Shown in pieces: positions 1-9,800 of a stretch of DNA of 18,926 nt. How positions within the stretch are numbered: position 1 is the stretch's first letter; each line of letters opens with the position of its first letter. Both the position numbers and the translations under genes were made by a program. This DNA is from JACPIN01 sp964367085. Lineage in GTDB: Archaea > Nanobdellota > Nanobdellia > SCGC-AAA011-G17 > ARS1403. The stretch covers positions 1 through 18,926 of the forward strand of contig CAYIWL010000014.1 of assembly GCA_964367085.1 (NCBI GenBank). The letters run 5' to 3'. The notes under the pieces are model-generated. The model made no database searches and was not told the DNA's origin. It worked only from the letters and a program-made list of their open reading frames with translations.

Positions 1-719
1 AAAACCTTCATGCTTCAATTAATGGAGAAGAAATTTTGAAAGGAATAAATCTAAGGATTGATACCGGGAAAGTTCACACACTAATGGGCCCAAACGGTTC
101 TGGAAAATCAACGCTTGCAAATGTCCTGATGGGAAACCCAAAATACAAAGTTACAAAAGGAAAGATTTTTCTCGACGGAGAGGAAATAACAGAATTAAGT
201 GCCGACAAAAGGGCAAAGAGAGGATTATTTTTAAGCTTCCAATATCCCAGTGAGATAACAGGAGTCACGATGAGCAATTTTCTAAGAACTGCTTACAACT
301 CTATAAAGAAAACAAATGTAAACGTCATTGACTTCCACAGAAAGTTAAAAGATAAGATGAAAGAGTTAGATATGGATCCTAGTTTCAGCAAAAGATATAT
401 CAACGAAGGATTTTCAGGCGGAGAAAAAAAAAGAGCTGAGATCTTACAGATGGCAGTGCTCGAGCCAAAATATGCAATACTCGACGAGACGGATTCGGGG
501 ACAGATGTAGACGCCTTGAAAATAATAGCTAATGGAATTAACAAAGCTAAAGAGAAAACCAATATGGGAGTTTTATTAATTACTCATTATAACAGGATTT
601 TACAATATATTAATGCTGACAAAGTTACAATTATGATGAATGGTAAAATCGTTAGAGAGGGAGAAGAGGAATTGGCTCATGAAATAGAAGCAGAAGGTTA
701 TGGAAAATATGTTAAGTAA
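1..719 (+). CDS. sufC: SufC, Fe-S cluster assembly ABC ATPase (5' partial)
   Basis: ATPase of the SUF system; it works with SufB/SufD in the cytosol to build Fe-S clusters. The reading frame is open to the left edge, beginning NLHASINGEEILKGINL, which matches the usual start region of SufC, so the true start is only a few codons outside the window; the TTG at 36 is an internal Leu codon. Visible are the Walker A motif GPNGSGKST (from about nt 87), the Q-loop segment FQYPSE, the ABC signature FSGGEKKR, Walker B ILDE with its catalytic Glu, and the switch His in LLITHYNR. The D-loop region reads DETDSGTDVDALK, where SufC proteins I remember have DEIDSGLDIDALK. No SufB or SufD is seen downstream; the defence-like genes follow on the other strand after 72 bp. 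Confidence 0.95.
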   Translation, partial: NLHASINGEEILKGINLRIDTGKVHTLMGPNGSGKSTLANVLMGNPKYKVTKGKIFLDGEEITELSADKRAKRGLFLSFQYPSEITGVTMSNFLRTAYNSIKKTNVNVIDFHRKLKDKMKELDMDPSFSKRYINEGFSGGEKKRAEILQMAVLEPKYAILDETDSGTDVDALKIIANGINKAKEKTNMGVLLITHYNRILQYINADKVTIMMNGKIVREGEEELAHEIEAEGYGKYVK

Positions 720-791
720 GAAGCTCGGGTCGCTTAAATTTTAGAAGAAAGCAGTACAAGTTTGTATGAGCAGTTTGGACAGCGTGGCATT

Positions 792-1823
792 TTACTTATT
801 TTTCTCCTTTTTCTTTAAAAACTCTTTATTCTCTCTTGCATACTTTATATTTTGAAGCTGTCTTTTTCCATTTTCAATTAATTCATTAAAGGTAACTATC
901 TTAACATAGGGTCGTAATTGAAAATTCCAATTTTTTAGAAGTCTTTGTTCTTCATCAGTTATATTATAACCCATAACAATTATACCTGATGGTGCTTGTA
1001 TTTTATAGGTACCTTCTTCAGATAAACCACTGTATAAATCTGTTCTACGCAGATAAAGAATCAGTTGGTTAATTCCCTGAGCTAATTCATCTGAGATATA
1101 CAACCTTGAATCATCTTTTTTCTTAAAAAATGGATTAAGATTAGGACTTTTAAACTCAAAAACTTTGTCTTCTCCAATCTCTGTTCTTATATGTAAATCT
1201 ATTGCTAATTGTGGATCAACTGCTTTTTCAGAAGCCTTAACTTCACAATCTATTCCCAATATCCACTTGCTTTCTTTAATTTTTGTTTTTATTAGATGTT
1301 CTTCCTTTTTAGCACTTGAACTAATTCTTTTCATTTGATTTTCAAATTCTGTTAGTCTTAATTCATAATCTTCTATATTATCAATTACTTCTTTAGCAAG
1401 GGTTAGTTCAACTTGTTGTTTGTTTAAACGTTCTTCAGCATCTTTTAATTTTATTTTTGCTTCTACAAGCTCATTATTTAATAGTTCAACTTTTTCTTTG
1501 TATATTGATACTTCTTCTGAAACATCTTCAATTTGTTTATCCCAAATTTTATATGCAAATCCTTTCACGGTCCTAGAAAACCACTTAAACCATTCTGAGA
1601 GATTAATTCTATTAGGAATCCAAAACCCGAGTTTATGTGTTTTGAAATAAGGTTTGGTAGAAGCAGACTGAACCCTTATACCTTCATATCCTTGCTTATT
1701 TTTTTCAGAAGAAATCTTTGATTTATAACTGCCTTCTTCAAAGCTATCTGATTTTATCTCAGTAATATGCTCTAACTTATAAAAATCGTCTATTCTCTTT
1801 TTCTCAGTTTTCTTTTTTACCAA
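792..1823 (-). CDS. Shedu-like (DUF4263) nuclease with coiled coil
   Basis: 343-aa protein, last gene of the six-gene operon. Residues 1-95 are basic with a Trp/aromatic patch (GFWIPNR, EWFKWFS); about 96-180 is a heptad-rich coiled coil; 185-325 resembles the Shedu nuclease core: D209 in AIDLHI, E223-F-K225 in FEFKSPN, then SDELAQGINQLILYL with Q253, a hydrophobic strand IIVMGYN and a final VKIVTFNELIE. This D...ExK...Q order is the PD-(D/E)XK pattern of DUF4263/SduA proteins, which cut DNA in anti-phage defence. The start is TTG: the frame has a stop just upstream and no other start before Met164, and GAGAGG (about 1835-1840) lies before it. It follows the upstream gene after 1 nt, so translation is probably coupled. 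The tail (KEFLKKKEKNK) is very basic. The Shedu call rests on remembered motif order, not a search. Confidence 0.7.
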   Translation of the reverse strand: MVKKKTEKKRIDDFYKLEHITEIKSDSFEEGSYKSKISSEKNKQGYEGIRVQSASTKPYFKTHKLGFWIPNRINLSEWFKWFSRTVKGFAYKIWDKQIEDVSEEVSIYKEKVELLNNELVEAKIKLKDAEERLNKQQVELTLAKEVIDNIEDYELRLTEFENQMKRISSSAKKEEHLIKTKIKESKWILGIDCEVKASEKAVDPQLAIDLHIRTEIGEDKVFEFKSPNLNPFFKKKDDSRLYISDELAQGINQLILYLRRTDLYSGLSEEGTYKIQAPSGIIVMGYNITDEEQRLLKNWNFQLRPYVKIVTFNELIENGKRQLQNIKYARENKEFLKKKEKNK

Positions 1824-1824
1824 C

Positions 1825-2499
1825 TTATTTTTTTCCTCTCAATTTACAAAATCCGCATTCTTTATTTCCTTTAGGCGGATTGTCTTGTAAAATCTTTATA
1901 GCTTGTTTGAATACTCTTTCTCCTCTTTTAGGATCTGTCTTAATCTTGATTAATTTAGTATCAAAAATAACTTCTCCAGTCTCTGTAACTCTATTTGGAT
2001 AATAAAATAATAAGTATGTGTAATCCTCTGTTTCATAGCCATTTTTCCTTAGTAAGAAGTTGTAAATATCCATCTGGGTAATATAATGTTCGTGAGTGTC
2101 TTCTTTTAATGGAAAGCCCCTAGTCTTGTAATCTAGAACAATTAATTTTTTACCTTTAATTAGAAGATTGTCGATAGCTCCATGCAGTAAGATATTAGAT
2201 TTTTTATCCAGAATTTCTATGCCTTTAAAATTACTTCTCCAAATCTTTAATTTTTCTTTATCGTTGAATAATTTGCATCCATCATTAGCACATTCCTGCT
2301 CTTTTAATTCTGGTGGCAATTCTCCTTTTTCCATAAATCTGTCAAAATGCTCTTTTAAGACTTTATCCATCCCAGAAGGTAAACTTGGAAATGGAGTTTC
2401 TGGTCTTTTTTCTCCCTTTACTAATTGAAGCCAAAAACATCTAGGGCACTCCCGCATTAAATTTATACTTGATGGTGATATTTTGTATAGCGGTTTCAT
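1825..2499 (-). CDS. Cas4/RecB-like PD-(D/E)XK nuclease with two CxxC pairs
   Basis: 224-aa protein with a RecB/Cas4-type nuclease layout: SPSSINLMRECPRCFWLQL at 9-26 (C18, C21), a His in KEHFDRF (H51), D110 in HGAIDNLL, D123-Y-K125 in VLDYKTRG, and Q142 in the following helix QMDIYNFLL. These are the expected metal and catalytic positions. A second Cys pair, CGFC (C215, C218), sits near the C-terminus. Cas4 and AddB use N- plus C-terminal cysteines for a 4Fe-4S cluster; here the 2+2 spacing could bind Fe-S or zinc. There is no cas1 or CRISPR array nearby, so it is not annotated as Cas4. It overlaps the upstream gene by 4 nt (ATGA) and lies 1 nt before the Shedu-like gene. A role in DNA end processing within the defence operon is inferred. 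Confidence 0.75.
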   Translation of the reverse strand: MKPLYKISPSSINLMRECPRCFWLQLVKGEKRPETPFPSLPSGMDKVLKEHFDRFMEKGELPPELKEQECANDGCKLFNDKEKLKIWRSNFKGIEILDKKSNILLHGAIDNLLIKGKKLIVLDYKTRGFPLKEDTHEHYITQMDIYNFLLRKNGYETEDYTYLLFYYPNRVTETGEVIFDTKLIKIKTDPKRGERVFKQAIKILQDNPPKGNKECGFCKLRGKK

Positions 2500-3422
2500 T
2501 TTTGTTTATCCTCTTGATTTATCTCTAATATTTTTTGTAGAATTGCTCTTGTTGCTAAACCAAGGCTTATCCAAGCTATAGTTTCAAATTCTACATGGTC
2601 AAATGGAGTTCCTTGTTTCTTGTTTGAGTTATCTGTGAAATGGTGTAAATCTCCTCTAGTCGATACCAACAAATGGATTATCCCTTCTACATTTAGTTGT
2701 TTATTCCTAAACTTCAACATCTCATTCATTTTTTTTAAATGTCTTGGTTCTTTTTTAACACTCTCAATTATCCAATTAATGAAATCGCAAAATTCTTTAG
2801 ATTTTAAGAACTCTTTTTCAATAACACTATTTTTTGTTTTACCATTCCCATATAGTCCTTCTAAAACAAAATAAAAATTGAAAAAAGAATTAATATAATG
2901 GAAAGCTTTGAAATCGTTGTTCCCCTCTCTCCAGAATGCTTTGGGGTTAGTCAATGAAGAATATTTATCTAAACTTTGAATCATATCTTTTAATATATTT
3001 TCATCTATCATTTTTATTGGATCTGGGTATTCCTTTGTAAAATGAGTCCCAAAAATCTGTGCTTTCTGCTTCTCTTCTTTAGTTTCACATATAAGATTAT
3101 CTTTTGGTTCATTCCAATAGATCCTTTTTAGATTACCACTAAATGCTAATGTAGACTCTAACTGCTGAAATTCTCTAATTAATGAATTAAATAGTTCTAT
3201 ATCTCTATTAACTGTCATATGATGTTTGACTTCCTCATTCGGTGTATGCTTTATTACAGAATGAAATTTATCTGGATTCCTAACAACAGCCACTATTTTT
3301 ATTGAGGAAAGTAAATTTTGTTCATTAAGTATGAAGATATATTCTCTATCCTTATTTTTGATAGTGATCTCTTTAGGTAGTTCTATTTTAGATTCTATTT
3401 TGCATTCTAAACTAAATTTCAT
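2496..3422 (-). CDS. Unrecognised 308-aa protein, possible HEPN-type motif
   Basis: I do not recognise this family with confidence. The N-terminal third (1-90) is strand-rich with charged patches; the C-terminal half (150-300) appears all-helical, with aromatic-rich NSFFNFYFVLEGLYGNGK at about 178-195 and VSTRGDLHHF at 253-262. R256-x4-H261 fits the R-x4-6-H active-site pattern of HEPN domains, which are RNases or nucleotide-transferase partners in many defence and toxin systems. This is a short motif and can arise by chance, although the all-helical context is compatible. There is no signal peptide or membrane segment. It overlaps the methyltransferase gene and the Cas4-like gene by 4 nt each (ATGA), so it is most likely made together with them and belongs to the same system. 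Confidence 0.6.
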   Translation of the reverse strand: MKFSLECKIESKIELPKEITIKNKDREYIFILNEQNLLSSIKIVAVVRNPDKFHSVIKHTPNEEVKHHMTVNRDIELFNSLIREFQQLESTLAFSGNLKRIYWNEPKDNLICETKEEKQKAQIFGTHFTKEYPDPIKMIDENILKDMIQSLDKYSSLTNPKAFWREGNNDFKAFHYINSFFNFYFVLEGLYGNGKTKNSVIEKEFLKSKEFCDFINWIIESVKKEPRHLKKMNEMLKFRNKQLNVEGIIHLLVSTRGDLHHFTDNSNKKQGTPFDHVEFETIAWISLGLATRAILQKILEINQEDKQK

Positions 3423-6400
3423 TTGCTAAACTCCTCAACAATTTTAATCTCTTCAGGTATTAATTCATATAATTTATAGACTAACTGGTCAATTTCCTTT
3501 TCTAATTTCTTTACTTTTGCCTGCTTGTCAGGATTGTCTAAATAATCATCGTCTTTAGTGATAGAAAGGATTTGGTCAACTAATTGGGTGAATGGTTTTT
3601 GTTGTTCTGGAGGAATATCTTTGATTAAAAGACCCCTTACTGATGCAGGATAAGTATGTGAAGTTGAACCCTGAAGACTCTCGGTAGCAAATTTTTTTCT
3701 AAAATAAAATGTTTCCAGTTTAGAGAGTAAAATTGATAAGACATATTTCATATCCAATTTAGATTCATAAATTTCATAATCTCTAAAATTTTGGTTTAAC
3801 TTGCTATTTGATATTTTTATATAAGGAATTAAGATCACATTTCCATCGTCGGTGTATCTTTTGGACGAATCTAAAGTTGCAGAGATTCTGTGCCCCTTAT
3901 CCGATACTTTACGAATTACTATTTTATCATTTTCAAATAGCTCTGGGGCTCTTGGCCCATATAGATCCGTCTCTCTATAATCTAAATACAATCCTCGGTA
4001 GCGTAAATGCCATCTTTGAACGTCTTTTCCCTCATAAAAATTTTTTGAATTTCCTTTTGGATTTTTTCCAACGACTTCTTTCTTTCCAAATTTTCCCTTC
4101 TCTTTACTTGATACTTGTACCCCATAATTGACATAAAAAAAGTTACCCATTTTTCGAGACTTTGTTTCTAGATTTAGAATTAAAACATCTTCTTCTTTAT
4201 TACCTTTAATTAAATATTGATAATTATGATTCTTGAGCCAATCTTCCATTTTGACTATGTTCATAAGAACAATAATTCCATCATGTATTTGCCTGTTTCC
4301 ACATATTTTTATGGTGTAATTTTTATTTTGGTTTTTTACACTTACTATAACAGAAGTTCTACGAGCAACATTCTCAAAAACATTAATATCATTAAATTCT
4401 AAGATACTTTGTAATTGCATTTTTTCCAAAAAAAATCTTCTTGTATCTGTTGCGTATTTTTCTCTTAAAATAGGATTAGGCACGATATAACTTAAACTCC
4501 CGCTAATTCTAAGCAATGAATCTCCTCTAGCAACGAAAGCAATGTATAAATCCCAATGCCCCGACAGAAAGGTATAGTCTCTCAATGAACTCTTAATTTT
4601 ATCCCGCATGGTGGGATCATCAGTTTCCATAGACCATGCACTAACGTAAGGCGGATTAGCTATTACCACATCAAATCCGGGATTATCTCTTTGGAAAACC
4701 TCTGCAAAATACAATTTCCACAGGAAGAATGGTTTTGCTTTGTTCTTTTTGTATTGCTCAAGCTTCTGCATGGCTTCAAGATTGCCCTGCTCTTTTAATG
4801 TCTCTTCAATCATCTCCCACTCTATTTTATCAATTTTCTCTCGTAACTGCTTTTTGAGGTTTCTGTTTTCAGCATTAAAGAATTCTTTTTGCAGTCTTTT
4901 AAGCTCAGATAATTTTCGTTGTGATTCCTTTATTCTGTTGTCCCAACCAAGCGTGCTTTGTTTTGAGCTCTTATCTTCTTTTGATTCTTTCTCCAAATTC
5001 TTATATTCTTTTTGCAACTTTTTTATCTGTTTCTCATCTGCTTTTTTCTGCATCAGTTCAGAGATTTTCTTGTTAATGTCTGACAGCTCACCAGCATAAT
5101 TTCTTTTTATTTCTCCAAGCAGTTTCTCATCAAAAAGCTTGACTCCTTCAAACTCTTCAAGAAGAGAATTTCCGCACATAATCTTATGGTCTAAGTTTGG
5201 CAAAGGCTTAATATTCTGCATATCAAGCTCATCAACTATAAGAGATAACCAAAACCTTAATTTTGTAATATCAACAGCAGAGCTTTCAATATCTACACCA
5301 TACAAGCAGTTTTCTATAATCTCCCTTTTCAAATCATAATCGCTTCTTTTCTCATGGAAATACATAGAAAGTATTGAACGAGCTTTTATTATCTCATTCA
5401 TCATTCCAACAGGGAAAGCCCCTGAGCCGACAGCAGGATCAACTATCTTAATCTCTTTAAGCAACTTGTCAATCTCTTTATAATTTTCTTTGATTGATTT
5501 GGGCAAGCTGTATTCTTCTTTGATATCATACGAACGCCCGTATTTTTTAACTTGTTCCTGCTCTTTTATTATCATGTCAAGAGCCAAATCTCCTAATTGT
5601 ATAAACTTCCCAATATCCTTGCGAGGAATAGAAGTATTCGTCTCAAGATAATTAATCAAAGACTGCTGGCACATATAATGAACAATCTCTCTTGGAGTAT
5701 AGAAAGCTCCTTTTGATTTCCTATCTTTGACTTCAAGCAGGTTCTCAAAAACTTTTCCAAGCATTTCAGGATCTACTGCAACTTCTTTTTCTAAAGGCTC
5801 ATCTTCCTTGACTGTGAAGTTAAACCTGTCAAATGTTGTTAAAATCTTGTCAAATATCGCATTATCTATGACAATATCAGTTTCCGCCCATTTGTAATCA
5901 TTTATCGGCTCAAATAATCCTCCATTCAGGAATGGAATCTTACAGTTAAACAATCTGTAGAAATGGTCGTCTGCACTTCTGTCATTTGCTAAAGCTTCAT
6001 AGAATAATGGCTCAAGTATCTCATTAAAGAAATTCTTATATGGAACTAATGGCTTGTAATCTCTAATTCCGCCACCAAACAGGTATCTCATAAAATCTTT
6101 TGGTCCATCTCCCCATTTTTCGCCTTTTTTTACTCCAAGCCAGCCTTTCTTCTGTAAAAAGTAAATAAATACAATCTGTCCCAATAATTTTTTAGCAAAA
6201 TCAACAGTAGATATTCCCTTGACTTCAAACTCTTCTTTGACATGCTTATCTCTTAAAACAACTTTCTGCAAAGATTCTTCAAGCTCCAAGAATAGCTCTT
6301 TATACTCGTCGAAAAATTCTTTAGTAACATTGTCTATGCTAAAAGCAGATTCTATCTCTTCAACAGAAGGATTTATCTCATCCTGCATGACTAACTCTAA

Positions 6401-6898
6401 AAACTGCCTTCTGCATGTATGGTTTGGCTCATTTACACCAACTAAGAAAGAATACCTTTTTGCAGGGGTTAACTCTTTAGAGATCTTTGTTTTTCCCTTT
6501 TCATCCTTAATAAGATTATATTCCATCTTTACAAAGGAAAAACGCCAATCTTTTGGATCATCACCATAAAATGCAACCAATGCAGCATCTTTTTCTGTTT
6601 TACCAAGCCAATTAGCAATGAAATTTCTCTGCATAGTCCTTGCTCTGTCCCTAGATGAGGTTTTATTTAGTTTAACAATCAGAACTTCAATCTCTTTGCC
6701 ATTATCATCTTTATAATCACCTATTTTTAAGAAGGAGTTTATGTATTCCGAATATTCCTTAGAGATATACTTTGTAGCGTCTCTCTGGCTGATAGAAAAT
6801 TCATTAAATAATTCTTTTATAAATTTGAAGAAATTACCATTATTAAAATCATTGTTAAATGTTTCATTTAGTAGATTAACTGCATTTTTCTTATCCAT
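3419..6898 (-). CDS. Eco57I-like adenine-N6 DNA methyltransferase with specificity domain
   Basis: 1159-aa class I SAM-dependent DNA methyltransferase of the type IIG/Eco57I kind. Order seen: N-terminal domain 1-170 (QRNFIANWL, WRFSFVKMEY) typical of these large enzymes; helical domain about 190-390 ending in GKVFENLLEV; GAFYTP at 397-402; SAM motif I DPAVGSGAF at 487-495; GVDIESSAVDITKLRFW at 534-550; a long coiled-coil insertion about 600-720; catalytic NPPY at 748-751; and a TaqI-C-like target recognition region about 920-1105. NPPY predicts adenine N6 methylation. I see no clear D...ExK nuclease motif at the N-terminus, unlike active type IIG enzymes. It overlaps the helicase gene by 8 nt (ATGGATAA). 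It probably marks host DNA, with the helicase-PLD protein doing restriction; it resembles PglX/DrmMI-type enzymes but no BREX or DISARM partner genes are present. Confidence 0.88.
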   Translation of the reverse strand: MDKKNAVNLLNETFNNDFNNGNFFKFIKELFNEFSISQRDATKYISKEYSEYINSFLKIGDYKDDNGKEIEVLIVKLNKTSSRDRARTMQRNFIANWLGKTEKDAALVAFYGDDPKDWRFSFVKMEYNLIKDEKGKTKISKELTPAKRYSFLVGVNEPNHTCRRQFLELVMQDEINPSVEEIESAFSIDNVTKEFFDEYKELFLELEESLQKVVLRDKHVKEEFEVKGISTVDFAKKLLGQIVFIYFLQKKGWLGVKKGEKWGDGPKDFMRYLFGGGIRDYKPLVPYKNFFNEILEPLFYEALANDRSADDHFYRLFNCKIPFLNGGLFEPINDYKWAETDIVIDNAIFDKILTTFDRFNFTVKEDEPLEKEVAVDPEMLGKVFENLLEVKDRKSKGAFYTPREIVHYMCQQSLINYLETNTSIPRKDIGKFIQLGDLALDMIIKEQEQVKKYGRSYDIKEEYSLPKSIKENYKEIDKLLKEIKIVDPAVGSGAFPVGMMNEIIKARSILSMYFHEKRSDYDLKREIIENCLYGVDIESSAVDITKLRFWLSLIVDELDMQNIKPLPNLDHKIMCGNSLLEEFEGVKLFDEKLLGEIKRNYAGELSDINKKISELMQKKADEKQIKKLQKEYKNLEKESKEDKSSKQSTLGWDNRIKESQRKLSELKRLQKEFFNAENRNLKKQLREKIDKIEWEMIEETLKEQGNLEAMQKLEQYKKNKAKPFFLWKLYFAEVFQRDNPGFDVVIANPPYVSAWSMETDDPTMRDKIKSSLRDYTFLSGHWDLYIAFVARGDSLLRISGSLSYIVPNPILREKYATDTRRFFLEKMQLQSILEFNDINVFENVARRTSVIVSVKNQNKNYTIKICGNRQIHDGIIVLMNIVKMEDWLKNHNYQYLIKGNKEEDVLILNLETKSRKMGNFFYVNYGVQVSSKEKGKFGKKEVVGKNPKGNSKNFYEGKDVQRWHLRYRGLYLDYRETDLYGPRAPELFENDKIVIRKVSDKGHRISATLDSSKRYTDDGNVILIPYIKISNSKLNQNFRDYEIYESKLDMKYVLSILLSKLETFYFRKKFATESLQGSTSHTYPASVRGLLIKDIPPEQQKPFTQLVDQILSITKDDDYLDNPDKQAKVKKLEKEIDQLVYKLYELIPEEIKIVEEFSK

Positions 6899-9800
6899 TT
6901 TTCAATAAGTACTCCGATAATATCACTTCTCTTGGTCCTGAAATATCGGCTCCAGTAACAAATGTTCCTCTAAACAATTCCTGAGGAATTCCAGATTTAA
7001 TTTTCGCTAAAATTTTTAATGGATTTATTTCCTTCTCAATTGATTTTAGAATTCTTTTAATGCTTGACTTGTCAATTCCACCTTCTTTTAATAAATCTAA
7101 AACATCCTGTAAATATTCTTCATCTTCCTCCGTAAATTCTTTTGATTTATGGATTGCCTTAATTATTTTAATAATTTTATTTTCATTGCTTCTTCCTCTG
7201 GATGTAGTTGGCTCTTCTGATTCTTTAATAAAGACTTCATCAAATTCTTTTTTATTTCTATCCAAACCTTTATAGAATTCTGCATCTAATTTTTCCTTTT
7301 TCTCATTTTTACTGACTTCTAATATTTTTACCGCATTTTCAAAATCAACTTCCTCAACATTGCTTCCTTTTGTAACAAATGTTTTTCTTAATTTACCTTT
7401 TCTAAAGAAAGTAAGAACTGAAGTTTGATTTTCTTTATATTTTCTAGCGGTTCTTGCTTTTTTAGGCAATCTTTTAATCTTTTCAAACAAATCTTTATTA
7501 TTATTTCTTATCTCCCTTAAAAGTGTCAAATATTTTAATTCAGCATCCTCTTCTCCATCTTCCCCGCTTATAGTTTCTTTTGAATTTAATCTTTTAAACA
7601 AGAAATCATGGGATTTTATCTCTTCATCTGTTAATAATTTAGCATCATTTCCAAGCATCTCTATAAATGCTTTAATCTTTGCTTCTGCTGCTTCTTTTAA
7701 GCTAATTTTTTCATTAATTGGTCCTGCTGGAAAGAAATTGTAAGTATAAATCTTATCAAATGGCGGATTTTTGCTTACTCTATTAATACGCCCAACCCTC
7801 TGCATCATTTTAATAGGATTCCATGGAAGGTCATAATTAATAACAACATTCGACCTGTTCAAATTAACTCCTTCAGATAAAATATCTGTAGAAATTAGTA
7901 TCCTAATATCATCCTGCTTATTTTTGATAGCTGGATCAAAATTATCAATAACTTTCCCCCTTATTGCTTCAGAAGATTTGCTTGAAAATGCAAGAACCTT
8001 ATACTTGTCTTTTAATTTATTTTCTAAATAAGAACCTGTTTCTTTAGATTCTGTGAATACAATTAATTTATACTCCTTTAGAATTTTATCTTTTGATAAA
8101 ATCTCAACAAACTTGTCTAATTTTGGATCTCTATTAATTTTCTTCCACATATCATTTATCTCTTCTAATATTTTAAGATCGTCTTTTAAATCTTTAATAA
8201 AATTAGAACTAAACTCTTTAGAAGGATATTTAGTAACATCCCCGCTTTCTATTAATTTTTGTATAGGCTCTTCGTCGTCTGATTCTGCTAGCTCAAAAAC
8301 CCTGTTTATATATTTCTTACTAACATAAACATATCCTTTATCATATTCTTCAATGAATCTTTTATAAGAATAAATAAATCTCTCTATGGTTTTTTTGAAT
8401 GCAAAGAAGCTACTCTCTAACCTTTTTAAAGTAAGTATTTTCATAAGCTGGCTCATGATAACTTTGACAGAACCAGATAATTCTGTTTTTCCTGTATAGT
8501 AACCCATAGGCATATAACGGGAGTACTTTAATTTCTTGGTAATTAATTCAAGAGTCTTGTTAAATATTTTATCTAACTCTTCATCAAAATGGTATAAAAT
8601 TGGTTGAGGATCAATAACATCTGGAAATTTTAGTTTCTGTCTCTCAAGGTCTTTCCCATAGTATTTTCTAATGCTCCCTCTCGTTCTTCTAACCATTAAA
8701 TATTGCAAAACATTTTCACGAATATCTCTTGCATTTTCTTGAATAATCTTCAAATATTCATCTTTATCCTTTTGTCTATCTAATATTTTTAATCTATTTT
8801 GTAAGTTTTTGAAGTATTTCTCTAAATCTCTAACCTTAGGATTAGGCAAAGTAGATTTATGAGCATTCTGGAATAATTTTATTTGCCCCAAAATATCCAT
8901 TGGCGTATTATTTAAGGGGGTTGCAGAAACCAAAATAACTCTTTTTCCTCTGCAAATTCTAAATAATTTTTCATACATCTGAGTAGATTCTGTTCTAAAT
9001 CTATGGCTCTCATCAATTATAATATTCTTATATTTTTCAGTTCCTCTTTTAATAATACCATCAAGCTTCCCTAATGATTCAAATTCTCTTTGTCTTACTC
9101 CAAATTCATCAAAAACATTTGGCCAAGAACCAGGATTATTTTTATCCAATAAAGTAGGTGGAGCAATAACAAGAGTTCTTCCATCTAATTGCTGAGTCAG
9201 TAAAGCTGAAATAAATGTTTTTCCTAATCCTACAACATCAGAGATAAAAACACCACCATATTCTTCAAGTTTTATCTTAGCATCTCTAACAGCATCTTTC
9301 TGATACTCCAAATCCAGAAAATTTTCAGGAAAAAAAGTTCTAGATAATTCTTCTTGATCAATATTTATCTTCTCTTTTAAATATTCATAAAGGAATTTTA
9401 AATACAAGTCATAAGGTTGGATTTCGTCATTAAGCCATGTTCTTTGTTTTATTGTTTCTACATATTTTTCAGAGACATCAATTGAATTTTTCCATAACTC
9501 ATTAAATTTTTTTAGAGCAAATTCATAATCAGATCTATTTTTTAATTCTATATTAAATTCCAAATTTTCATTTAATCCAGATTTTGTAAGATTGCTAGAA
9601 CCAGTAACGATCCTTCCTTTATCGATAGAGCCTTCCTTAAAAGTCATAATATAAAGTTTGGCGTGAATTCTTTCATCCGGATAAGCGCGAATCTCTAATT
9701 TTCCAGACTTAATCCATTCAATAAATTTTCTTATTCCTTGTTCTGTTTCAATCGTGTCTTCAGCATTTTCAGTTTCTTCAACAACTTTCTTTTCATAAGC

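Noticed and set aside
36..38. TTG as the sufC start
   Set aside because: The frame is open to the window edge and the upstream residues match SufC, so this codon is an internal Leu.
720..791. Terminator hairpin after sufC (AAGC...GCTT followed by AAATTTT)
   Set aside because: The stem is only 4 bp and the T run is short; not enough to call.
766..855. Short + strand ORF (MSSLDSVAFYLF...) after sufC, considered as a remnant of a lost suf gene
   Set aside because: Only 29 codons, no ribosome binding site, runs into the 3' end of the opposite-strand gene, and does not resemble SufB or SufD.
1825..2499. Cas4 of a CRISPR-Cas locus
   Set aside because: No repeat-spacer array or other cas gene is visible, and the Cys spacing is 2+2, unlike the usual 1+3.
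4740..5099. Several + strand open frames inside the methyltransferase, helicase and purine genes
   Set aside because: They lie wholly antisense to genes with clear domain motifs and have low-complexity, Ser/Phe/Leu-rich translations typical of shadow frames.
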